Part shown: positions 49,001 to 61,276 of the stretch, piece by piece
How positions within the stretch are numbered: position 1 is the first letter of the stretch
Layout: every line of letters starts with the position of its first letter
Origin: Kingdonia uniflora
Taxonomy: Eukaryota > Streptophyta > Magnoliopsida > Ranunculales > Circaeasteraceae
NCBI GenBank assembly: GCA_014058105.1
Contig: JACGCM010001368.1
Coordinates: 1-64,000 of the forward strand
Direction: 5' to 3'
DNA length: 64,000 nucleotides
Translations under genes and position numbers: made by a program
The notes under the pieces: model-generated
The model's input: the letters and a program-made list of their open reading frames with translations, nothing else
Told to the model about the DNA's origin: nothing
Database searches by the model: none

Positions 49001-52000
49001 GTAACCATGCATTTCTGAATTGCGATATAAACCTTCGGGGAGGTACATAATCCGTACCGGTCAAAAATTCAAACTGAGGGTATAACGAATCATTTGATAA
49101 CTATCCTAACATATCATCGATCGATGCGAATCACTTTGAAGCGATCCAACCACACAAACGAGTTGCCGGTATCCAACCTTTCATAATTGTATTCTAAAGC
49201 ATTGGTAACTATCCTTGCATGTTATCGGCCGCAACGAAACTCTTAGAAACGATACATCCTCTCAAACGAGTTGCCGGTAGCCAAAATTCTCATAATTGTG
49301 ATAAAAACTATCGAAGTGGTAAATAATCCGTACCGGCAATAATTTAAACCGGGAGTATTGCGATTCATTTGGTAACTATCAGAGCATTTTGTCGGTCGAA
49401 ACAAAACTCTTAAAAAATATCCAACCTCTCAAACGAGTTGCATGTAGGAATGCTTTTTTAAATTGAGATCTAAAGCATCGAAGAGGTTTGAAATCCGAAC
49501 CAGTCATAAATAGGAGCCGGGAGTATTGCAATTTATTTGGGAACTATCCAAGCATGTTGTCGGTCGAAACGAAACTCTTTAAATCGATCCAACCATTCAA
49601 ACGTGTTGCCGGTATCCAAGCATCTCGGAATTGCGAATTATTTGGTAACTATTCTAGCATGTTGTCGGTTGAAATAGTACTTCTAAAAACGATCCAACCT
49701 CTCAAACGAGTTACATGTAGACATCCTTTTATGGATTGAGATCTAAACCATCGGAGAGGTAAATACTCCGTATCGGTCAAAAATTTAAACTGGGAGTATT
49801 CCGATTAATTAGATAACTATCCCCGCATGTTGTCGATCAAAGAAAACTCTTAGATGTGATCCAACATCATAAACGAGTAGCTGGTATCCAACTTTTTATA
49901 ATTGCGCTCTAAAGCATCGGAGACGTACGAAATCCGTACCAATGAAAAGTTAAAACTGGTAGTATTGCGATTCATTTGGTAACTATCCTAGTAAGTTGTC
50001 GGTCGTAACGAAACTCACAGAAATGATACATCCTCTCAAACGAGTTGTCGGTATGCAAATTTCCCAGAATTGCGATAAAAACTATCGGAGTGGTACAAAA
50101 TACGTACCGGTCAAAAATTTAAACTGGGAGTATTGCGATTCATTTGGTAACTATCCAAGCATGTTGTCGATCGAAACGAACTCTTAAAAATGATCCATCT
50201 TCCCAAACGAGTAGCTGGTATCCAAACTTATTAGAATTGGGATCTAAAGCATCAGAGAGGTATAAAATCCTAACCAATCATAAATAGTAACCAGGAGTAT
50301 TGCGATTTATTTGGTAACTATTCTACCATGTTGTCGGTAGAAATGAAACTCTTTAAATCGATCCAACCTCTCAAATGTGTTCCCGGAATCGAAGCTTCTC
50401 GGAATTGTGATTTATTTGGTAACTATCCTTGCATGTTGTCGGTTGAAACAAAACTCATAAAAACGATCCAACCTCTCAAACGAGTTGCATGTAGACATGC
50501 TTTTTTAAATTGAGGTCTAAACCTTCGGAAAGGTACATAATCCGTACCGGTCAAAAATTCAAACTGAGGGTATTACGAATCATTTGAAAACTATCCTAGC
50601 ATCTTATCGATCGATGCAAAACTCTTTGAAGCGATCCAACCTCGCAAACTTGTTGTCGGTATCCAACCTATCATAATTGCGTTCTAAAGCATCGGAGTGG
50701 TACGAAATCCGTACTTGTGAAAAATTAAAACTGGCAGTATTGGGATTCATTTGGTAACTATCGTAGCATGTTGTCAGTCGTAGCAAAACTCCTAGAAATG
50801 ATCCATCATTTCAAACGAGTTTTCAGTACCCAAACTACTCAAAATTGCGATAGAAACCATCGGAGTGATACATAATCCGTACCGTTCTAAAATTCAAACC
50901 GGGAGTATTGCGATTCATTTGGTAACTATCCAAACATATTGTCGGTCAAAACGAGCTCATAAAAACAATCCAACTTCTCTAACGAGTAGCCGCTATCCAA
51001 ATTTCTCAAAATCGCGATCTAAAGCATCGGAGAGGTTCGAAATCTGAACCAGTCAAAAATAGAAGCCAGGAGTATTGCGATTTATTTGGTAACTATCCTA
51101 GCATGTTGTCAGTTTAAACAGAACTCTTAAAAGCGATCAAACCTCTCAAACGTGTTGCATGTAGACATGTTTTTTGAATTGAGATCTAAACCATCGGAGA
51201 GGTACATAATCCGTACCGTTCAAAAATTCACGCTGGGAGTATTGCGATGTATTTGATAATTATCCCTGCATGTTGTCGATTGATGAAAACTCTTAGAAGC
51301 GGTCCAACCTCACAAAAGAGTAGCTGCAATCAAAGTTTTCTTAAATGCGTTCTAAAGCATCGGAGAGGTACGAAATCCGTACCAGTGAAAAATTAAAACC
51401 GGCAGTATTGCGATTCATTTGGAAACTATCCTAGCAAGTTGTCGTTCGTAATGAAACTCTTTGAAATGATTCATCCTCTCATACGAGTTGCTGGTAGCCA
51501 AACTTTTCAATATTGCGATACCGGTCAAAAATTCAAACTGGGAACATTGCGATTCATTTGGAAACTATAGATGCATGTTATCGGTCGAAACGAACTCATA
51601 AAAACAATCCAACTTCCCTAACGAGTAGCCAGTATCCATATTTTGCAAAATCGCGATCTAATGCATCGGAGAGGTTGAAAATCCGAACCTGTCATAAATA
51701 GAAGCCGGGAGAATTGCGATTTAATTGGTAACAATCCTAGAATGTTGTCGGTCGAAACGAAACTCTTAAAATCGATCCAACCTCTCAAACGTGCTGCCTA
51801 CATTCTCGGAATTGCGATTTATTTGGTAACTATCCTAGCATGTTGTCGGTTGAGACTGAACTCTTAAAAATGATCCAACCTCTCAAACGAGTTGCATGTA
51901 GACATGCTTTTTTGATTTGAGATCTAAGCCATCGGTGATGTACTTAATCCGTACCGGTCTAAAATTCAAACTGGGAGTATTGCGATTCATTTCATAACTA

Positions 52001-55000
52001 TAGTAGCATGTTGTCTTTCGAATAAAAACTCTATGAAGCGATCCAAACTCACAAACAAATTGCCGGTATCCAACCTTTCATAATTGCGCTCTAAAGCATC
52101 AGAGAGGTACGAAATCCGTACCAGTCAAAAATTAAAACCGGCAGTTTTGCGATTCATTTGGTAACAATCCTTACATGTTGACGGTCGTAGAGAAACTCTT
52201 TGAAATGATACATCCTCCCAAACGAGTTGCCGGTAGCCAAATTTCGCATAATTGTGATAGAAACTATCGGAGTGGCAAATAATCCGTACCGGTTAATAAT
52301 TAAAAACGGAAGTCGAAAAGAAACTATCGGAGTGCGATTCATTTTGTAATTATCAGAGCATTTTGTCGGTCGAAAGGAAACTCTAAAAAAATATCTAACC
52401 TCTCAAACGAATTGCATGTAGGCATGTTTTTTAAATTGATATCTAAAGCATCTAAGAGGTTTGAAATCCAAACCAATCATAAAGAGAAGCCGGGAGTATT
52501 GTGATTTATTTGGTAACTATCCAAGCATGTTGTCGGTCGAAACGAAACTCTTTAAATCGATCCAGCCTTACAGACGTGCTGCCGGAATCCATGCATCTCG
52601 GAATTGTGATTTATTTGGTAACTATCCTAGCATGTTGTCGGCTGAAACAGAACTCCTAAAAATGATCCAACCTCTCAAACGAGTTGCATGTAGACATCCT
52701 TTTTTGAATTGAGATCTAGACCATCGGAGAGGTAAATAATCCGTACCGGTCAAAAATTTAAACTGGGAGTATTGCGTTTCATTTGATAACTATCCCCGCA
52801 TGTTGTCGATCAAAGAAAACTCTTATATGCGATCCAACATCACAAACGAGTAGCTAGTATCCAACTTTTTATAATTGCGTTCTAAAGCTTCGGAGAGGTA
52901 CGAAATCCGTAACAATGAAAAGTTAAAACCGGTAGTATTGCGATTCATTTGGTAACTATCCTAGTAAGTTGACGGTCGAAGAGAAACCCATAGAAATAAT
53001 ACATTCTCTCAAACGAATTGCCGGCAGCCAAATTTCTCAGAATTTCGATAGAAACCATCGGAGTGGTACATAATACGTACCGGTCAAAAATTCAAACCGT
53101 GAGCAATGCAATTCATTTGATAACTAGCCAAGCATGTTGTCGGACAAAACAAACTCATAAAAGCAATCTAACATATCAAAGGAGTGGTCGGTATCCATAC
53201 TTCTCATAATCGCGATCTAAAGCATCGGAGAGGTTCGAAATCCAAGCTAGTCATAAATAGAAGCCAGGTGTATTGCAATTAATTTGGTAACTATGCAAGA
53301 ATGCTGTCTGTTGAAACGAAACTTTTAAAATCGATCCAACTTCTCAAACGTGTTGCCGGCATCCATGGTTCTCAGAATTGCGATCTAAAGCATTATAGAG
53401 GTACGAAATATGTACCATTCAAAATTTCAAACCGGGAGTATTGCGATTCATTTGGTAACTATCCTGGCATGCTGTTGGTAGAAACAGAATTCTTAAAAAT
53501 GATCCAACCTCCCAAAAGAGTTGCATGTAGACATCCATTTTTGAATTGAGATCTAAACCATCAGAGAGGTGCATAATCCGTACCGGTCAAAAATTTAAAC
53601 TGGGAGTATTGGGATTCATTTAATAACTATCCCCGCATGTTGTCGATCGAAGAAAACTTTTAGATGCGATCCAACATCTAAAACGAGTAGCTGGTATCCA
53701 ACTTTTTATAATTGCGTTCTAAAGCATCGGAGAGGTACGAAATCCGTACCAATGAAAAGTTAAAACCGGTAGTATTGCGATTCATTTGGTAACTATCCTA
53801 GTAAGTTGCCGGTCGAAACGAAACTCACAGAAATGATACATCCTCTCAACGAGTTGTCGGTATCCAAATTTCTCAGAATTGCGATAAAAACTATCGAAGT
53901 GGTACATAATACGTACCGGCGAAAAATTCAAACTGGGAGTATTGCGATTCATTTGGTAACTATCCAAGCATGTTGTCGATCGAAACGAACTTTTAAAAAT
54001 GATCCATCTTCCCAAACGAGTAGTCGATATCCAAACTTATCAGAATTGGGATCTAAAGCATCGAAGAGGTTTGAAATCCGAACCAATCGTACATAGTAAC
54101 CAGGAGTATTACGATTTATTTTGTAACTATCCTACCATGTTGTCGGTCGAAACGAAACTCTTTAAATCGATCCAACCTCTCAAACGTGTTCCCGGTATCG
54201 AAGCTTCTCGGAATTGTGATTTATTTGGCAACTATCCTAGCATGTTGTCGGTTGAAGCAGAACTCTTAAAAACGATCCAACCTCTCAAACGAGTTGCATG
54301 TAGACATGCTTTTTTGAATTGAGATCTAAACCTTCGGAGAGGTACATAATCCGTACCGGTCAAAAATTCAAACTGAGGGTATTACGAATCATTTGATAAC
54401 TATCCTAGAATCTTATCGAACGATACAAAAGTCTTTGAAGCGATCCAACCTCACAAATGAATTGCCGGTATCCAACCTATCATAATTGCGTTCTAAAGCA
54501 TTGGAGGGCACGAAATCCATGCCAGTCAAAAATTAAAGCCTGCAGTATTGCGATTCATTTGGTAACTATCCTAGCATGTTGTAGGTCGGAACGAAACTCT
54601 TAGAAATGATCCATCACCTCAAACGAGCTGCCAGTAGCCAAACTTCTCAAAATTGAGATAAAAACCAACGGAGTGGTCCATAATCCGTACCGGTCTAAAA
54701 TTCATGCCGGGAGTATTGCGATTCATTTGGTAACTATCCAAACATATTGTCGGTCAAAACGAGCTCATAAAAACAATCCAACTTCTCTAACGAGTAGCCG
54801 GTATCCAAATTTCTCAAAATCGCGATCTAAAACATCGGAGAGGTTCGAAATCCGAACCAGTCAAAAATATAAGCCGGGAGTATTGCAATTTATTTGGTAA
54901 CTATCCTAGCATGTTGTCAGTTTAAACATAACTATTAAAAGCGATCAAACCTCTCAAACGTGTTGCATGTAGACATATTTTTTTGAATTGAGATCTAAAC

Positions 55001-57420
55001 CATCGGAGAGGTACATAATCCGTACCGGTCAAAAATTTAAACTGGGAGTATTGCGATTCATTTGATAACCATCCCAGCATGTTGTCTATTGAAGAAAACT
55101 CTTAGAAGTGATCCAACCTCGCAAACGAGTAGCTGGTATCCAACTTTTCATAATTGCGTTCTAAAGCATCGGAGAGGTACAAAATCCGTATCAGTAAAAG
55201 ATTAAAACCGGCTGTATTGCGATTCATTTGGAAACTATCCTAGCAAGTTGTCAGTCGTAGAGAAATTCTTTGAAATGATCAGTCCCCACAAACGAGTTGC
55301 CGGTAGCCAAACTTCTCAAATTGCGATAGATACCATTGGAGGGGTACATAATCCGTACCAGTCAAAAATTAAAACCCGAAGCATTGCGATTCATTTGTTA
55401 ACTATCCATGCATGATGTTAGTCAAAACGAACTCATAAAAATAATCCAACTTCTCTAATGAGTAGCCGGTGGTATCCATATTTCTCAAAATCGTGATCAA
55501 AAGCATCGAAAAGGTTCGTAATCCAAACCAGTCATAAATAAAAGACGGGAGTATTGCGATTTATTTGGTAACTATCCTATCATGTTGTCGGTCGAAACGA
55601 AACTCTTTTAATCGATCCAACCTTTCAAACGTGTTGCCGGTATTCAAGCATCCCAGAATTGTGATTTGTTTGGTAACTATCCTAGCATGTTGTCGGTTGA
55701 AACTGAACACCAAAAAGCGATCCAACCTCTCAAACGAGTTCCATGTAGACATCCTTTTTTGAATTGAGATTTAAACCATCGGAGAGGTACATAATCCGTA
55801 ACGGTCAAAAATTTAAACTGGGAGTATTGCGAATCATTTGATTGCTATCCCCGCATGTAGTCGTACAAAGAAAAGTCTTAGATGCGATCCAACATCTCAA
55901 ACGAGTAGCTGGTATCCAACTTTTTATAATTGGGTTCTAAAGCATCGGAGAGGTACGAAATCCGCACCAATGAAAAGTAAAAGCCGGAAGTATTGTGATT
56001 AATTTGGTAACTATCGTAGTAAGTTGTCGATCGTATCGAAACTCTCAGAAATGATACATCCTCTCAAACGAGTTGTCGGTATGCAAATTTCTCAGAATTG
56101 CAATAAAAACTATCGGTGTGGTACATAATACGTACCGGTGAAAAATTCAAACTGGGAGTATTACGATTCATTTGGTAATTATCCAAGCATGTTGTCGAAC
56201 AATACGAACTCTTAAAAATGATCCATCTTCCCAAACGAGTAGCCGGTATCCAATCATATCGGAATTGGGATCTAAAGCATCGGGGAGGTTTGAAATTCGA
56301 ACCAACCAAAAATAGTAACCAGGAGTATTGCGATTTATTTGGTAACTATCCTACCATGTTGTCGGTCGAAACGAAACTCTTTAAATCGATCCAATCTCTC
56401 TGACGTGTTCCCGGTATTGAAGCTTCTCGGAATTGTGATTTATTTGGTAACTATTCTAGCATGTTGTCAGTTGAAACAGAACTCTTAAAAATGATTCAAC
56501 CTCTCAAACGATTTGCATGTAGACATACTTTCTTGAATTGAGATCTAAACCATTCGTGGGGTACTTAATCCGTACCGGTATAAAATTCAAACTGGGAGTA
56601 TTGCGATTCATTTTATAACTATCCTAGCATCTTATCGATCGATGCAAAACTCTTTGAAGTAATCCAACCACACAAACAAGTTGCCATTATCCAACCTATC
56701 ATAATTGCGTTCTAAAGCATCGGAGAGGTACGAAATCTGTACTTGTGAAAAATTAAAACTGGCAGTATTACGATTCATTTGGTAACTATCGTAGTATGTT
56801 GCCGGTCGTAACGAAACACCTAGAAATGATCTAACATCTCAAACGAGTTTCCAGTAGCCAAACTTCCCAAAATTGCGATAGAAACCATCGGAGTGGTACA
56901 TAATCCGTACCGTTCTAAAATTCAAACCGGGAGTATTGCGATTCATTCAAACATATTGTCGGTCAAAGCGTGCTCATAAAAACAATCCAACTTCTCTAAC
57001 GAGTAGCAGGTGTCCAAATTTCTCAAAATCGTGATCTAAAGCATCGGAAACGTTCGAAATCCGAGCCAGTCAAAAATTGAAGCCGGGAGTATTGCGATTT
57101 ATTTGGTAATTCTCCTAGCATATTAGCAGTTTAAACAGAACTCTCAAGAGCGATCCAACCTCTCAAACGTGTTGCATGTAGACATGCTTTTTTGAATTGA
57201 GATCAAAACCATCGTAGAAGTACATAATCCGTACCGTTCTAATATTCAAACTGGGAGTATTGCGATTCATTTGATAACTATCCCAACATGTTGTCGATTG
57301 AAGAAAACTCTTAGAAGCGATCCAACCTTACAAACGAGTAGCTGGTATCCAACCTTTCTTAATTGCATTCGAAAGCATCGGAGAGGTACGAAATCCGTAC
57401 CAGTGAAAAATTAAAACCGG

Positions 57421-59062
57421 CAGTATTGCGATTCATTTTGAAACTATCCTAGCAAGTTGTCATTCGTAATGTAACTCTTTGAAATGATCCATCCTCTCAA
57501 ACGAGTTGTCGGTAGCCAAACTTCTCAATATTGCGATAGAAACCATTAGAGTGGTACATAATCCGTACCGGTCAAAAATTCAAACTGGAAATATTGCAAT
57601 TCATTTGGTAACTATACATGCATGTTATCGGTCGAAACGAACTCATAAAAACAATCCAACTTCTCTAACGAGTAGCCGGTATCCATATTTCACATAATCG
57701 CGATCTAATGCATCATAGAGGTTAAAAATCTGAACCAGTCATAAATAGAAGCGTGGAGTATTGCGATTTATTTGGTAACTATCCTAGCATGTTGTCGGTC
57801 CAAACGAAACTCTTTAAATCGATCCAACCTCTCAAACGTGTTGCCTACATTCTCGGAATTACGATTTATTTGGTAACTATCCTAGCATGTTGTCGGTTGA
57901 AACAGAACTCTTAAAAACGATCCAACCTCTCAAACGAGTTGCATGTAGACATGCTTTTTTGAATTGAGATCTAAACCATCGGTGATGTACTTAATCCGTA
58001 CCGGTCTTAAATTCAAACTGGGAGTATTGCGATTCATTTGGTAACTATCCTAAAATGCTGTCGATCGAAGGGAAACTCTTAGATGCGATCCAAACTCACA
58101 AACGAATTGCCGGTATCCAACCTTTCATAATTGCGCTCTAAAGCATCAGAGAGGTACGATATCCGTACCAATGAAAAGTTAAAACCGGTAGTGTTGCGAT
58201 TCATTTGGTAACTATCCTGGTAAGTTGCCGTTCGAAACGAAACTCACAGAAATGATACATCCTCTCAAACGAGTTGCCGGTAGCCAAATTTCTCAGAATT
58301 TTGATAGAAACCATCGGAGTGGTACATAATGCGTACCGGTCAAAAATTCAAACAGTGAGCAATGCGATTCATTTGATAACTAGCCAAGAATGTTGCCGGA
58401 CGTAACGAACTCATAAAAACAATCTAACATATTAAACGAGTAGCCGGTATCCATACTTCTCAGAATTGCGATCTAAAGCATCGGAGAGGTTCAAAATCCA
58501 AGCCAGTCATAAATAGAAGCCGGGTGTATTGAAATTTATTTGGTAACTATCCAAGCATGTTGTCTGTTGAAACGAAACTTTTATAATCGATCCGACCTCT
58601 CAAACGTGTTGCCGGCATCCATGGTTCTCAGAATTGCGATCCAAAGCATTATAGAGGTACGAAATATGTACCATTCAAAAATTCAAACCGGGAGTATTGC
58701 GATTCATTTGGTAACTATCCTAGCATGTTGTCGGTTTAAATAAACTCATAAAAAAGAACCAACCTCTTAAACGAGTTGCATTTAAGCATGCTTTTTGAAA
58801 TTGAGATTAAACCATCGGAGAGGTACATAATCCGTACCGGTCAAAAATTCAAATAGGGAGTATTGTGATTCATTTCATAACTATAGTAGCATGTTGTCGA
58901 TCGAAGAAAAACTCTATGCATCGTAGAGGTACGAAATTCGTGCCAGTGAAAAATTAAAATCGACATTATTGTGATTTATTTGGTAACTATCCTTGCATGT
59001 TATCGGCCGCAACAAAACTATTAGAAATGATACATCCTCCCAAACGAGTTGCCGGTAGCCAA
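57421..59062 (+). repeat. Long satellite segment duplicated at 62298-64000
   Basis: The run starting CAGTATTGCGATTCATTTTG and continuing CTAGCAAGTTGTCATTCG appears at 57421 and at 62298 (offset 4877). The same offset holds at CTATAGTAGCATG (58881 and 63758). Shared rare variants through the segment show common descent. The first copy lost about 65-70 bp near 58918 (CTCTATGCATCG). Confidence 0.8.
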
Positions 59063-60270
59063 ATTTCTCATAATTGAGATAGAAACTATCGGAATGGTAA
59101 ATAATCCGTACCGGCTAATAATTTAAACTGAAAGTATTGCGATTCATTTGGTAACTATCAGAGCATTTTGTCGGTCAAAACGAAACTCTAATAAAATATC
59201 TAACCTCTCAAACGAGTTGCATGTTGGCATGCTTTTTTAAATTGATATCTAAAGCATCGAAGAGGTTTGAAATCCGAACAAATCATAAATGGAAGCTGGG
59301 AGTGTTGCGATTTATTTTGTAACTATCCTAGTATGTTGTCGGTCAAAACGAAACTCTTTAAATCTATCCAACCTTTCAAACTTGTTGCCGGTATCCAAGC
59401 ATCACGGAATTGCGATTTATTTGGTAACTATCCTAATATGTTGTTGGTTGAAACAGAACTCCTAAAAACGATCCAACCTCTCAAACGAGTTGCATGTAGA
59501 CATTCTAATTTGAATTGAGATCTAAACCATCGGTGAGTTAAATAATCCGTACCGGTCAAAAATTTAAACTGGGAGTATTGAGATTCATTTGATAACTATC
59601 CCCGCATGTTTTCGATCAAAGAAAACTCTTAGATGCGATCCAACATCACAAACGAGTAGCTGGTATCCAACTCTTTATAATTGCGTTTTAAAGAATCGGA
59701 GAGGTACGAAATCCGTAACAATGGAAAGTTAAAACCGGTAGTATTGCGATTCATTTGGTAACTATCCTAGTAAGTTGACGATCATAGAGAAACCCATAGA
59801 AATAATACATCCTCTCAAACGAGTTGCCGACAGCCAAATTTCACAGAATTTTGATAGAAACCATCGGAGTGGTACATAATACGTATCGGTCAAAAATTCA
59901 AACCGTGAGCAATGCAATTCATTTGATAACTAGACAAGCATGTTGTCGGATGAAACGAACTCAAAAAAACAATCTAACATATCAAACGAGTAGCCGGCAT
60001 CCATACTTCTCATAATCGCAATCTAAAGCATCGGAGATGATTGAAATCCAAGCCAGTCATAAATAGAAGCCGGGCGTATTGCAATTTATTTGGTAACTAT
60101 CCAAGCATGCTGTCCGTTGAAACGAAACTTTTAAAATCGATCCAACCTCTCAAACGTGTTACCGGCATCCATGGTTCTCATAATTGCGATCTAAAGCATT
60201 ATAGAGGTTCGAAATATGTGCCATTCTAAAATTCAAACTGGGAGTATTGCGATTCATTTGGTAAATATCC

Positions 60271-61276
60271 TAGCATGCTGTCGGTTGAAACAGAACTCTT
60301 AAAAAAGATCCAGCCTCTCAAACGAGTAGCTTGTAGGCATGCATTTTTGAATTGGGATTTAAACCATCGGAGAGGTACATAATTCGTACCGGTCAAAAAT
60401 TCAAACTGGGGAGTATTGCGATTCATTTGATAACTATTCTAGCATGCTGTCGATCGAAGAAAACTCTTAGAAGTAATCCAACCTCAGAAACGAGTAGGTG
60501 GTAACCTACTTTTCAAAATTGCATTCTAAAGCATCGGAGAGGTACGAAATCCGTACCAGTGAAAAATTAAAACTGGCAGTATTGCGATTCATTTGGTAAC
60601 TATCGTAGAATGTTGTCAGTCGTAACGAAACTTTATGAAATGATCCATTCTCTCAAACGAGTTGCCGGTAGCCAAATTTCACAAAATTGCGATAGAAACC
60701 ATTGGAGTGGTACATAATCCGTACCAGTCAAAAATTCAAACCCGAAGCATTACGATTCATTTGGTAACTATCCTAGCATGCTGTCGGTTGAAACGGAACT
60801 CTTAAAAAAGATCCAGCCTCTCAAACGAGTAGCTTGTAGGCATGCATTTTTGAATTGGGATTTAAACCATCGGAGAGGTACATAATTCGTACCGGTCAAA
60901 AATTCAAACTGGGGAGTATTGCGATTCATTTGATAACTATTCTAGCATGCTGTCGATCGAAGAAAACTCTTAGAAGTAATCCAACCTCAGAAACGAGTAG
61001 GTGGTAACCTACTTTTCAAAATTGCATTCTAAAGCATCGGAGAGGTACGAAATCCGTACCAGTGAAAAATTAAAACTGGCAGTATTGCGATTCATTTGGT
61101 AACTATCGTAGAATGTTGTCAGTCGTAACGAAACTTTATGAAATGATCCATTCTCTCAAACGAGTTGCCGGTAGCCAAATTTCACAAAATTGCGATAGAA
61201 ACCATTGGAGTGGTACATAATCCGTACCAGTCAAAAATTCAAACACGAAGCATTACGATTCATTTGGTAACTATCC
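60271..61276 (+). repeat. Near-perfect 503 bp tandem duplication (monomers 3-4-5)
   Basis: The segments 60271-60773 and 60774-61276 differ at only a few bases that I could find (for example CAGAAC versus CGGAAC). Rare markers GAGTAGCTTGTAGGCATG and GGTGGTAACCTACTTTTC occur in both. The length is three monomers, so the HOR register shifts here. Confidence 0.9.
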
